Source: Limnochordia bacterium (GTDB taxonomy: Bacteria > Bacillota > Limnochordia > DUMW01). From it: 18,519 nt of DNA. How positions within the stretch are numbered: position 1 is the first letter of the stretch; every line of letters starts with the position of its first letter. Location of the stretch: contig JALNWK010000056.1 of the NCBI GenBank assembly GCA_023230925.1, positions 1 through 18,519 on the forward strand, written 5' to 3'. A model generated the notes under the pieces. It did not search any database and was not told the DNA's origin. It was given only the letters and a program-made list of their open reading frames with translations. Below are positions 8,401 through 14,821 of the stretch, in pieces. The translations under genes were made by a program, and so were the position numbers.

Positions 8401-8889
8401 GCGATGACACCGGTATCAAGCATGTATTCCTTCGTGATGAATAACTACTGGCATGTAAACTACAAACGTAGTCAAGGTGGTAGTTTACTATTTCGTTACG
8501 CCCTAAGACCCCATGGGGGACCCTTGGATTCGGGTGAGGCCCATACCTTCGGTTCTGCCTTTGAGAACCCCCTCCAGTATGCTTGGTCCACCAAGCATGG
8601 TGCGGGCACCCCCGCGGATAGTCTGTTGGCCTTTGAATCTGCAGGGGAGATTGTGGTGGTTACCTGCAAATTGGCCCAAGACGGGGCAGGAATAGTGTTG
8701 CGTTTGGTCGAAGTCTCGGGACATGGTGGTGTGTGCCGCCTAGGATTAGGGAAACTCCTGCCCCTTAGGGCTTGGGAGACGAGCATCCTGGAGCAGCCCA
8801 TCGATGAGCTGTCCCTGGTAGGTCATGACTTATTCCTAGAGCTCTTGCCCTTTGAGGTGAAGACAATATACATTGAGCTTTCGAGATAA
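5488..8889 (+). CDS. Secreted GH38-like alpha-mannosidase-family protein with N-terminal beta-sandwich module
   Basis: 1133 residues. The start is the ATG at 5488, 7 bases after GGAGG, giving signal peptide MWYSNGLMAILCC...AFA cleaved before QEQ; a longer in-frame extension to 5407 overlaps the previous gene and has no such signal. Residues about 30-190 are the same module type as in the preceding gene (EWG opening, WPYIHPG at 69-75). Residues about 290-660 carry the GH38 catalytic fold: HHSHTDLGYT with zinc ligands H302 and D304, MLTDVPGVPW with probable nucleophile D422, and YHEHTWGSDNA (639-649). A GH38 C-terminal beta region follows. The HTDLGY version of the zinc motif is that of bacterial GH38 relatives rather than classical HNDPGW enzymes, so the sugar is not certain to be mannose. 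Confidence 0.88.
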   Translation: MWYSNGLMAILCCLVFFAWSGKAFAQEQIIQEWGPDSFALSPDGYEQFSQKYSSLVIVDTKDQTAKSSWPYIHPGPVDQWANAQMHTFVLLFDLADIPKGGVRLNLEIGDTHQSDPPTIRVLMNGRGENIALKPGAGVGYANANEGQPSEVQMLFPPEQLRVGDNRLAITTLSGCWFTYRSLTLLALSQEVGYEASIIDIEPLPLYPYTESGPMATAQIVINNKGKNLEGAYVKVLTGDQALEQSLGNIGYGKSTRRVRVPNIERGTLSITLHNGDGTVVSEYETSWQASRKWTIYLLHHSHTDLGYTNPQEEVLRIHLDNIRRVAPYVQQTKEHPSESQYRWNVEAGWAMVRYLRELEQDPKKLKQLRDLVSKGYIGIEGLCFNELYSLAGLEELVRNILPLHQMLKDKLDYKPITAMLTDVPGVPWSLIGLLADAGIEYLDLAPNDVRLTQTIRRPLAFLWQSPDKEGEVLTFVRVDPPVFTYFEGNQVGFTDSLIGVEQALPEWLWRLEQLGYEYDLYPMRVQGVHPSGRYIDNTTASLQPSLIAKQWNEKYAYPKIVTATSVDFYEDFRRAYKDQLPVVTGDLSDWWNDGVASSARETSLNRQARTMLPQAETLATLLGLEYPRLTTAYENLVLYHEHTWGSDNALPTNPVQQVIWREKARFAEDAFSTAQQVLQDSVAFLANKVCQNPGEIVVYNGNSQPMSGPVQVLAPKTNVHQVVDLDTHELHRIQWVTDDMFLFVAKEVPPLGYRRYALSDQKHSKEQEFQPVTASQRDGQSVLENDFFRLEVNNVGRVLSFYDKSLKKEWCDEGSSHGLGEYVYVLNQEQPIKTTSVTIEECGPLFATIAVYGQGIHHEEVVRRYSLWADLRQLDVSVELQKAETLNTEAAFVAFPLSIEDGKAAWQIPGAAVRYMQDQLPGSSLDYQSMQYWADISSDKMGLTLASKDAPLVWFNGYNLRQSSIRPLSAGAMTPVSSMYSFVMNNYWHVNYKRSQGGSLLFRYALRPHGGPLDSGEAHTFGSAFENPLQYAWSTKHGAGTPADSLLAFESAGEIVVVTCKLAQDGAGIVLRLVEVSGHGGVCRLGLGKLLPLRAWETSILEQPIDELSLVGHDLFLELLPFEVKTIYIELSR

Positions 8890-8922
8890 TTGTAAGCATA
8901 GGTATGAACGGAGATGGTAGTT

Positions 8923-9855
8923 GTGTGGACACAGAAAAAACGTGCGATTGCTGCTTTAGAAGGAAAGCAGCCCGATCGAGTTCCTACATTTGAACTGGAG
9001 TTTCAGCTGACCGAGGAGCTATTTGGACGCAGTTTCCGAAGGCCTAGTGAGGCCAGTACCGATACTGAGTTTAGGGAAATCTGTCGGCATAATGCTGCCC
9101 TTTATGTGGATGTAGCAAAGGAGCTGGAATACGATATCATTATGCTGGCGGTTGCCGGGGAGGATGAGGCCGCGTTACTCGAAACTGGCCGGCACATTAA
9201 GGATCTAGTGGGAGAACAGTATCTGTTAGTTGCCCATGGGGATGGTACCTTTGCGATTCCCGATGGGAATACGATGCTAGAGTTTAGCTACTGGCTACAC
9301 GATCATCCCCAAGAGGTACACGAGCATGCTAAGAAAATGATGAATGATGCCGTCGAACGGAACAAGCGGCTCTTTGACGCCGGGTTTGATGGGTTTGCCC
9401 TGTGTGCGGATTATTGCTTCAATGATGGACCCTTCATGTCCCCAAAGATGTTTAGTGAATTCGTCACACCCTATCTAGCGGAGCTTATTGCCGCAATTCG
9501 TCAGATGGGCGCATATGCAATCAAACATACAGATGGGAATATCATGCCGATCGTTGATCAATTGGTGGACTGTAATCCCCATGCTTTGCACTCCCTTGAT
9601 CCGATGGCGGGTATAGATATTAAGACGATCAAGGAAACATATGGTGATCGGGTGTGCTTAATTGGAAATGTGAACTGTGCCCTGCTGCAAACAGGTACGC
9701 CTGAGGAAATTGATCATTCTGCTTTATATGCCCTTACCCACGGGAAGCCCGGGGGAGGTTACATCTACTCCACAAGTAATGTGGCATATAAGGGGATGCC
9801 CCTGGAAAACTACACGCGTATTTGGCGGATTTGGAAGGAGAACCGGGACTACTAG
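8923..9855 (+). CDS. Uroporphyrinogen decarboxylase superfamily protein (not HemE)
   Basis: 310 residues, cytoplasmic. It opens TQKKRAIAALEGKQPDRVP, as in URO-D superfamily proteins, followed by DYCFNDGPFMSP, IKHTDGNIMPIVDQL (residues 200-214), and VCLIGNVNCALLQTGTPEEI near the C-terminus. The MRQAGR signature of true HemE is missing. Corrinoid methyltransferases of this superfamily use a His-x-Cys zinc pair; here the equivalent is H202-T-D204. The reaction is therefore unknown. The GTG at 8923 is preferred since CGGAG (8909-8913) is 9 bases upstream; an ATG at 8914 abuts the same site. It follows the GH38-like gene by 33 bases and closes the operon, so a role in processing the imported product is plausible but unproven. 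Confidence 0.82.
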   Translation: MWTQKKRAIAALEGKQPDRVPTFELEFQLTEELFGRSFRRPSEASTDTEFREICRHNAALYVDVAKELEYDIIMLAVAGEDEAALLETGRHIKDLVGEQYLLVAHGDGTFAIPDGNTMLEFSYWLHDHPQEVHEHAKKMMNDAVERNKRLFDAGFDGFALCADYCFNDGPFMSPKMFSEFVTPYLAELIAAIRQMGAYAIKHTDGNIMPIVDQLVDCNPHALHSLDPMAGIDIKTIKETYGDRVCLIGNVNCALLQTGTPEEIDHSALYALTHGKPGGGYIYSTSNVAYKGMPLENYTRIWRIWKENRDY

Positions 9856-9860
9856 GATTA

Positions 9861-9896
9861 GGGTCATTGGTAAAGCGTGGGCTTTACCAATGACCC
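9861..9896. terminator. Perfect 16-bp hairpin between convergent genes
   Basis: GGGTCATTGGTAAAGC (9861-9876) and GCTTTACCAATGACCC (9881-9896) are exact complements with a 4-base loop. It lies 5 bases after the URO-D-like stop and 6 bases beyond the end of the convergent monooxygenase gene. There are no long T-runs on either side, but the position argues for a bidirectional transcript end. Confidence 0.75.
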
Positions 9897-9902
9897 CATT
9901 TA

Positions 9903-11006
9903 CTAGCTTGCGGAGTCTTGATGTATTTTCCCTTGGTGTGCGGTGAGCTCATCAGTCAGTTCATCCATGAGGTCTTGTACACTTACCAGCTTGTCTACGC
10001 GATAGGCATTGGTACCGGCGAAGGCAAACCCTCCGTCCATCTCGCCCCTTTGGGCGTGGATTAGTGCTTCAGCAATACAATAACGGGCGGTCTGGGGCCT
10101 ACAGTGTTTAAGACAGTGGTACTGGCATCTTGTACGTATCTGAGTTCCGTGGGAAACCTTTTCCAGGAAGTCATTGTTAATGGCTCTGCCCGGCATGCCC
10201 ACAGGGCTCTTAATTAGAACAATGTCTTCTTTTTTGGCATTAAGATACTGCTGTTTAAAACCCGGGGAGGCATCACATTCATGGGTACCCACAAATCGTG
10301 TACCCATTTGCACGCCACTTACTCCCATGGACAAGTAATTGCCAATATCTCCTCCGGTGAAGATACCACCAGCCGCGATTACCGGAATCTCCCGACCATA
10401 TTTTTGCTCGAAGGGCTTGATTATCTCCAAAACATCCTGTACAAGTTTTGGCAGAGACTGGGTTGCATCATTTTGTAGTTCCTGTTCGGAAAAGCCCAAA
10501 TGTCCTCCGGCCTTTGGGCCTTCTACCACGATGGCATCGGGACAGTAGTCGCTTTTCCGATCCCAATACTTACAGATCACATTTGCTGCTTTTGCTGAAG
10601 AAACAATAGGTACGATCTTTGTCTCAGAATCCTTGACTAATTCCGGCAAATCCAATGGGAGCCCCGCCCCAGCGAAAATGATATCGATTTTCTCCTTGAC
10701 TGCTTCTTTGACCATCTCGGCAAAGTCGCTTAAGGCTGTCATAATGTTGACACCAAGGATTCCCTTAGGACAAAGCTCCCTTGCCCTTTGGATATGGTCT
10801 GCTAACGCTTGACGATTTGCAGTAACCTTATCCGTCAGGTAGGATGGTAAGTCAAAACCGATTTCCACGCCCGAGATGACACCGACTCCTCCGGCGTTAC
10901 CCACGGCCGCGGCGAGACCTGAGAGGGATATACCTACACCCATGCCTCCTTGAATAATGGGGAGCTTCGCTACTAGATCACCAATTTTCAGTTTGGGAAT
11001 TTGCAT
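9903..11006 (-). CDS. Nitronate monooxygenase / FabK-like flavoprotein
   Basis: 367 residues, an FMN TIM barrel of the 2-nitropropane dioxygenase family. Visible motifs are PIIQGGMGVG near the N-terminus, FAGAGLP (111-117), EGPKAGGHLG with the conserved His at 169, AAGGIFTGGD (211-220) and GVQMGTRF (231-238) for phosphate binding. It may oxidise alkyl nitronates, or less likely act as a FabK-type enoyl reductase; no fatty-acid genes are near. The C-terminal part has four cysteines, C294, C298, C302 and C310, near the flavin site, a pattern I cannot tie to a defined cofactor. The start is fixed by AAAGGAG 7 bases upstream of the ATG at 11006. It is a single-gene unit, convergent with the glycan operon and divergent from the methyltransferase. 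Confidence 0.87.
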   Translation of the reverse strand: MQIPKLKIGDLVAKLPIIQGGMGVGISLSGLAAAVGNAGGVGVISGVEIGFDLPSYLTDKVTANRQALADHIQRARELCPKGILGVNIMTALSDFAEMVKEAVKEKIDIIFAGAGLPLDLPELVKDSETKIVPIVSSAKAANVICKYWDRKSDYCPDAIVVEGPKAGGHLGFSEQELQNDATQSLPKLVQDVLEIIKPFEQKYGREIPVIAAGGIFTGGDIGNYLSMGVSGVQMGTRFVGTHECDASPGFKQQYLNAKKEDIVLIKSPVGMPGRAINNDFLEKVSHGTQIRTRCQYHCLKHCRPQTARYCIAEALIHAQRGEMDGGFAFAGTNAYRVDKLVSVQDLMDELTDELTAHQGKIHQDSAS

Positions 11007-11093
11007 GTTCTATCTCCTTTACATGGTTTACTTGGCAAGATGCTAGCACGGACTAGGCTTGATAAAAGTAGTATTTCCATTTTCTTCGGAACA

Positions 11094-11113
11094 TTTCATA
11101 GGGATTTATGAAA
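11094..11113. promoter_or_regulatory. Operator-like inverted repeat
   Basis: TTTCATA (11094-11100) and TATGAAA (11107-11113), perfect 7-bp arms with a 6-base spacer, about 90 bases upstream of the minus-strand monooxygenase start. This is typical geometry for a dimeric repressor site; no regulator gene is in the window. Confidence 0.35.
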
Positions 11114-11315
11114 ACTGTGGCCAAAGGAAAGAGGTAAGTCTCTCATTTGAACACCTCTCGGGGTCATTTACTAGGTTGTACCAGTCGTTCAGAAATTGGC
11201 TGCAAATAAGTCCATCACTCACACAATGCATCTCAATCGTAACACTAGTATACCATAAGTTCAAACATGTGGAAACACGCACGTACGCCGTCATCTATTT
11301 GGATAGAGCGACCCA

Positions 11316-11344
11316 TTGCGCTAACCTTATTGAATCCGTATAAT
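11316..11344 (+). promoter_or_regulatory. Sigma-70-type promoter candidate for the methyltransferase gene
   Basis: TTGCGC (11316-11321) and a perfect TATAAT (11339-11344) with an exact 17-base spacer. Transcription would start near 11351, so the ATG at 11343, which overlaps the -10 box, would not be in the mRNA. Confidence 0.55.
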
Positions 11345-11372
11345 GGACACAAAAAAGGGGGAGCGTGTGGAA

Positions 11373-12044
11373 GTGGCCCTCAAGAAACACTTCGATGAGA
11401 TCTCGGATCACTATGATGAGGAAAGACGCGTATTAATCCCATGTTTTGATGCTTTCTACGAAGCGGTGGTTTGGGCTGCCTCAGTAGATACTGATAAACC
11501 CAGAGTGTTAGATTTGGGGGCAGGAACCGGGCTTTTATCCGCTAAGCTCATGGAAAAGTTTCCCCAAGGACAGTTTACCCTAGTTGATTTCTCGGACTTT
11601 ATGCTTGCTGGGGCTAGGGAGCGGTTTGCAGGATGTGGGAACGTTGTGTTCCTAGCCGCAGACTTCGTGCAGGAAGCCTTTGGGGGAGACTATGACCTGA
11701 TTGTATCCGGCCTTGCCATTCATCATTTGGAGGATGATCAAAAACGTGCTCTGTTTGGCAAGTGTATTAGTCATCTAAGGCCAGGTGGCATATTCATAAA
11801 CGCGGATCAAATCCGGGGCAGTAGTCCTGAACTGGATCAGCGGATCATGGAGAATTGGAAAGACTACACCAAAGGGCGCATTTCTACCAAGGATTATGAT
11901 CGTTGCATGGACCGGATTAGCTTTGACCGCAACTCTTCCATGGAGGAGCAATTGAACTGGCTTTGTGCGGCGGGTTTTGCCGATGTGGATTGCATATTTC
12001 GTTCAATGCAGTTTGGGGTTTTTGTGGCACGAAAACCATTGTGA
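11373..12044 (+). CDS. Class I SAM-dependent methyltransferase
   Basis: About 223 residues with a full class I fold: motif I VLDLGAGTG (residues 45-53), TLVDFSDFML for the acidic ribose-binding residue, VVFLAADF, and DLIVSGLAIHHL as motif IV with its flanking helix. No substrate can be assigned. The GTG at 11373 is favoured because GGGGGAG (11357-11363) lies 9 bases upstream and because the -10 box of the best promoter overlaps the upstream ATG at 11343, which has no ribosome binding site. GTG at 11367 is a third option. The aldo/keto reductase follows after about 50 bases in the same direction, so they probably share a transcript. Confidence 0.85.
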   Translation: MALKKHFDEISDHYDEERRVLIPCFDAFYEAVVWAASVDTDKPRVLDLGAGTGLLSAKLMEKFPQGQFTLVDFSDFMLAGARERFAGCGNVVFLAADFVQEAFGGDYDLIVSGLAIHHLEDDQKRALFGKCISHLRPGGIFINADQIRGSSPELDQRIMENWKDYTKGRISTKDYDRCMDRISFDRNSSMEEQLNWLCAAGFADVDCIFRSMQFGVFVARKPL

Positions 12045-12095
12045 GCAGGGAAAATTAGCGTTTTCCAAGAATAAAGGACTATGGGGGTGGAGTAT

Positions 12096-13160
12096 ATGGA
12101 TTATGCACCGTTAGGAAGAACAGGTATGCAGGTGTCTCGCTTGGGCTTTGGTGCAATTAAGTTACCAGAGGTGGACCAAAAGACAGCAACTGCAGCCCTT
12201 AACTATGCCTTGGACCTAGGAGTGAACTTCGTGGATACGGCACGGGGATACGGGGATAGCGAGGTAAAGATTGGGCGTGCCCTACAGCATCGCCGGGATG
12301 ACTTTTTCGTGGCCACAAAAACGCCAAAACGCGATATGGCTGGTGCCATGGAGGATGTTGAGACGTCTTTAAAAAACCTACAGGTTGACTACATTGATCT
12401 GTATCAATTGCATGATGTATCTACGCCGGATGAGTTTAGGGCGGTGATGGCCGCAGATGGTGCCCTTGCAGCTTTACGGAAAGCTCAAGGACAAGGAAAG
12501 ATAAAACACATTGGCATAACAGTGCATCGGGCATTGAACGTGATGCACGAGGCCATCGCATCGGGTGAGTTTGAGACCGTGATGTTATTAATCAATGCCT
12601 TGGACGAGGAAGCAACAATAGATCAGGTATTGCCCCAAGCAAAGGAATCGGGCATCGGGGTAATTGCGATGAAAGTCCTCTCCGGCGGAAAGTTAGTTAC
12701 ACCGGGTTTAGCCACGGAGGATCCGATTGTACGTGGCTGCCTTAAATACGTACTGTCCCTAGATGCCGTGCATACCGCTTTGATCGGGATGAGAAGTGTA
12801 GACGAAGTAAGGACTAATGTCTCAATAGCTCAAGAGGGTAGTACTATGACTCCTGAGGAAAAAAACGAGCTGATTCACAGGTTGCGCGATCAACAAGGGG
12901 ATCTCAAAAGGAATTACGCCTGCTTGAGCTGTGGATACTGCAAACCCTGTCCGGAAGGTATTAATATTCCAACGATACTACGGGCCAGGTATATACATGA
13001 GCAATATCCTCCAGAGCTAAAGGGTATGGGCAAGAAGATCTATTTGGAACAGAAGGTGAAGCCTGATGCATGTGTAGGATGTGGGTCCTGCATGAAAAGG
13101 TGCCCTGCAGGCATCGACATCCCTAAGGAACTGTGCACTACCGCTGAAGTTTTTGCTTAG
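12096..13160 (+). CDS. Aldo/keto reductase with C-terminal 2x[4Fe-4S] ferredoxin domain
   Basis: A 354-residue protein. The aldo/keto reductase barrel carries the usual tetrad, D47, Y52 (DTARGYGDSE), K75 (VATKTP) and H106 (LYQLHD). The C-terminus has two cysteine clusters, C276-x2-C279-x2-C282-x2-C285-P and C326-x2-C329-x2-C332-x3-C336-P, the pattern of two [4Fe-4S] clusters. Such fused reductases are common in anaerobes and probably couple carbonyl or polyol redox to ferredoxin or flavin carriers; the substrate is unknown. The ATG at 12096 gives MDYAPLGRTGMQVSRLGFG, matching the usual family start; the ATG at 12081 adds five residues and has AAAGGA only 2 bases upstream. A clear terminator follows. 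Confidence 0.9.
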   Translation: MDYAPLGRTGMQVSRLGFGAIKLPEVDQKTATAALNYALDLGVNFVDTARGYGDSEVKIGRALQHRRDDFFVATKTPKRDMAGAMEDVETSLKNLQVDYIDLYQLHDVSTPDEFRAVMAADGALAALRKAQGQGKIKHIGITVHRALNVMHEAIASGEFETVMLLINALDEEATIDQVLPQAKESGIGVIAMKVLSGGKLVTPGLATEDPIVRGCLKYVLSLDAVHTALIGMRSVDEVRTNVSIAQEGSTMTPEEKNELIHRLRDQQGDLKRNYACLSCGYCKPCPEGINIPTILRARYIHEQYPPELKGMGKKIYLEQKVKPDACVGCGSCMKRCPAGIDIPKELCTTAEVFA

Positions 13161-13182
13161 ATGCTAGCTTACAACTCCACAG

Positions 13183-13212
13183 ATGCCGGATGGTTTGCTA
13201 TCCGGCATTTTC
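13183..13212 (+). terminator. Intrinsic terminator after the aldo/keto reductase
   Basis: ATGCCGGAT (13183-13191) pairs with ATCCGGCAT (13200-13208), extended by one wobble pair, followed by a short T tract. It starts 23 bases after the stop codon. Confidence 0.8.
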
Positions 13213-13264
13213 CATTGAATGAGTCGAGGCCTAGCAGGAAACCACTCTGTGCCTAACCTTAGTC

Positions 13265-14203
13265 TCAGATTTCCCTCAAGTTTGCTTCAATGTAGTCCAT
13301 CACCTGGGTTTTGTACCTCTGGGCCTTTAGAGAGTTAGACTCACGACCTTGGCTGATCACGATGTACTTTTGCAGTTCATAGAGTAGGTAGAAATGACCT
13401 CGGATTGTGGCTGATTCTGAAGTATCCCGTTTCTCTCCATAGCCATCCCAGAAAGCAGGACGGGAGATACTGCAGTAATCTAGCACCGCAAATTCAATCT
13501 CTGGATCCCCATACAAGCTTCGATCCCAATCGATAAGTCCTGTAATCCGACCCAGATCATCTATTAAGATGTTTTGATCCCAGACGTCCATATGCAATAG
13601 ACAAGACCTTGGGTTATGTTGAAAATGTCTACGATGAGATTTAAGCAGATTGGATAGGCGAGCAACTTCGGCGGTATTGTAGGCACCGATTCGGTAGATA
13701 TCTCCCAGGAGCTTATGCCACATAACAGCAAAGGCATGATCCCATTTGTCGTACGGTAGCATTGGTCGATGGGCTCCCATGTATCCATATTTGGATGCGG
13801 TAATAGCATGTGCTTGCCGCAGGTATGTACCAACTTGGCATAATACCCCGTCACGCTCCGTTGTTGAGAGGTTGCATTCACTCATCGGTTGACCGGGTAG
13901 CTTTTCCATGATGATTACATCCCGAGGAAGAAGTGATCCAGTGAAGTCATAGGCTAGGATTCGTGGCACGGGTATATTTGTCTTCTCCAATAGAATTCTG
14001 TGCAATTTGGGTTCTTGCCGCATCATTTGCCGTTCATAAAAACAGAAGATGCTGTCCGCTGGTGGTGCAACCCGTACAACCACTTCCCTATTAGGCAGTA
14101 GAGCACTGAAAGAGGAGTTAAATAGTCCTGTGGCTATTGGTTCAATAGCTAGGACCTGAGTATTTAGCCTTTGCCGAAGTAGGCAGCAGATCTGTTCAAT
14201 CAT
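13265..14203 (-). CDS. Aminoglycoside phosphotransferase-type (APH) kinase
   Basis: 312 residues with the APH/choline-kinase fold: an N-lobe with a glycine-containing loop (GLFNSSF) and VVVRVAPP including the probable ATP lysine-equivalent region, IMEKLPGQP hinge, the catalytic loop H204-x-D206-x4-N211 (LLHMDVWDQNILID), and the metal-binding D225-W-D227. The substrate is not defined by these motifs; small alcohols, sugars or antibiotics are all possible, and the lack of nearby resistance genes argues against a specific antibiotic claim. Where many kinases have a Lys, the strand reads VVVRV, so the ATP-anchoring residue would be Arg. The ATG at 14203 has AAGGGGG 7 bases upstream. A three-way-junction RNA candidate lies just upstream on the same strand. 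Confidence 0.83.
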   Translation of the reverse strand: MIEQICCLLRQRLNTQVLAIEPIATGLFNSSFSALLPNREVVVRVAPPADSIFCFYERQMMRQEPKLHRILLEKTNIPVPRILAYDFTGSLLPRDVIIMEKLPGQPMSECNLSTTERDGVLCQVGTYLRQAHAITASKYGYMGAHRPMLPYDKWDHAFAVMWHKLLGDIYRIGAYNTAEVARLSNLLKSHRRHFQHNPRSCLLHMDVWDQNILIDDLGRITGLIDWDRSLYGDPEIEFAVLDYCSISRPAFWDGYGEKRDTSESATIRGHFYLLYELQKYIVISQGRESNSLKAQRYKTQVMDYIEANLREI

Positions 14204-14224
14204 TTGAGGACCCCCTTGAATCTA

Positions 14225-14295
14225 AGGTCTAGTTTTAAGGGGCAGGGGACCTACCCTGCCAAAAGCCAGGACCTTGTCCGGGAAAACTAGAGCCT
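14225..14295 (-). ncRNA. Three-way-junction structured leader candidate of the kinase gene
   Basis: The closing helix is AGG-TCTAGTTTT (14225-14236) with AAAACTAGA-CCT (14283-14295): 12 pairs with one bulged base at 14292. It encloses two hairpins: GGCAGGG/CCCTGCC (14241-14247 with 14254-14260, perfect) and CCAGGAC/GTCCGG (14266-14281, bulged A, 3-base loop). The junction strands are 4, 5 and 1 bases. On the minus strand it ends about 20 bases before the Shine-Dalgarno sequence of the kinase gene. CCCCTT within it (minus strand, 14242-14237) is complementary to the AAGGGG of that site, so an alternative fold could hide the ribosome binding site. It matches no riboswitch consensus I know. Confidence 0.5.
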
Positions 14296-14646
14296 ACCGA
14301 TTTTACGAACTCTTAGTCTCCCATGCCTGGGGACATTCCTATATGCCTTGGAAATCTATGTATCGGTACTTGTTAAAGCATATCACTACATGCACGAAAA
14401 GAGTAGCTGCGTGACCATTAGGACTTGCTAAGAAATCAACGTCCAAGGCAAAGGAGATGGTTCGAAAGGAGGGCACAATCAAGTAACATCGAGCCAAACT
14501 GTCAACGGACATTAGAAAGTAAGACAGTCCAAGAAATCGTCCGCACCCCCTTCTGCACATTTTAACATGTCCAGTAACACCAAACTCAGCAATCAATTGA
14601 GTTACTAAAAATCTCTGGGTTGTGTGCCTAGGATTTAGTAATAAAA

Positions 14647-14676
14647 TTGTGTAGTCGGAAGGACTAGAGCTATACG
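14647..14676 (+). promoter_or_regulatory. Weak promoter candidate for the sialidase-like gene
   Basis: TTGTGT (14647-14652), 18-base spacer, TATACG (14671-14676). Only moderate matches to consensus; position and the palindrome about 26 bases downstream make it reasonable. Confidence 0.3.
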
Positions 14677-14701
14677 TGGCGAATAAAGAAATTAGTCACC
14701 A

Positions 14702-14724
14702 CTATAGAACAGTGTTCTCTATAG
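14702..14724. promoter_or_regulatory. Operator-like palindrome upstream of the sialidase-like gene
   Basis: CTATAGAACA, a central G, then TGTTC-TC-TATAG: a perfect inner GAACA-G-TGTTC palindrome with outer CTATAG arms offset by two extra bases. It lies about 100 bases before the start codon. A transcription factor site is likelier than an RNA stem, but no regulator is encoded nearby. Confidence 0.45.
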
Positions 14725-14821
14725 ATGGACGCACCTGCTGAACCGACAAATGGGCAGAAGCTAGAAAATTAAGTTGGCACTTTGGGCGAAGGAAACGGTT
14801 CGAAACAAGTAAGGGGGAATT

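Larger units (their letters stand above)
11007..11372. other. Divergent intergenic region
   Basis: About 365 bases between the monooxygenase (minus) and methyltransferase (plus) genes. It holds one inverted repeat (11094-11113) and a plus-strand promoter candidate (11316-11344). Open frames here look random in composition and lack ribosome binding sites. No riboswitch or T-box consensus was seen. Confidence 0.6.
14204..14821. other. Divergent intergenic region with RNA and operator candidates
   Basis: 618 bases between the kinase (minus) and the sialidase-like gene (plus). It holds the structured element at 14225-14295, a weak plus-strand promoter (14647-14676), and a palindrome (14702-14724). 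The 85-codon minus-strand frame at 14339-14596 has no ribosome binding site or recognisable domain. An isolated AAAGGAGG at about 14466-14473 has no start codon at a useful distance, which may mark the remains of a lost gene. Confidence 0.55.

Noticed and set aside
8923..9855. HemE (heme-pathway uroporphyrinogen decarboxylase)
   Set aside because: The MRQAGR substrate-binding signature is absent and the context is a glycan operon.
11059..11343. A 94-codon plus-strand frame in the monooxygenase/methyltransferase gap
   Set aside because: No Shine-Dalgarno sequence and no family resemblance; it covers the regulatory region.
14339..14596. An 85-codon minus-strand open frame between the kinase and the sialidase-like gene
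   Set aside because: No ribosome binding site, no recognisable domain, unusual composition; treated as chance.
14702..14724. A LexA (SOS) box, because of GAAC...GTTC
   Set aside because: The spacing between half sites is 3, not the 4 of the Bacillus-type box, and the neighbouring genes are not SOS functions.
14796..14812. A tRNA T-arm-like GGTTCGAAA (also at about 14459)
   Set aside because: Flanking bases do not form a T stem, and no acceptor or anticodon arm is in range.
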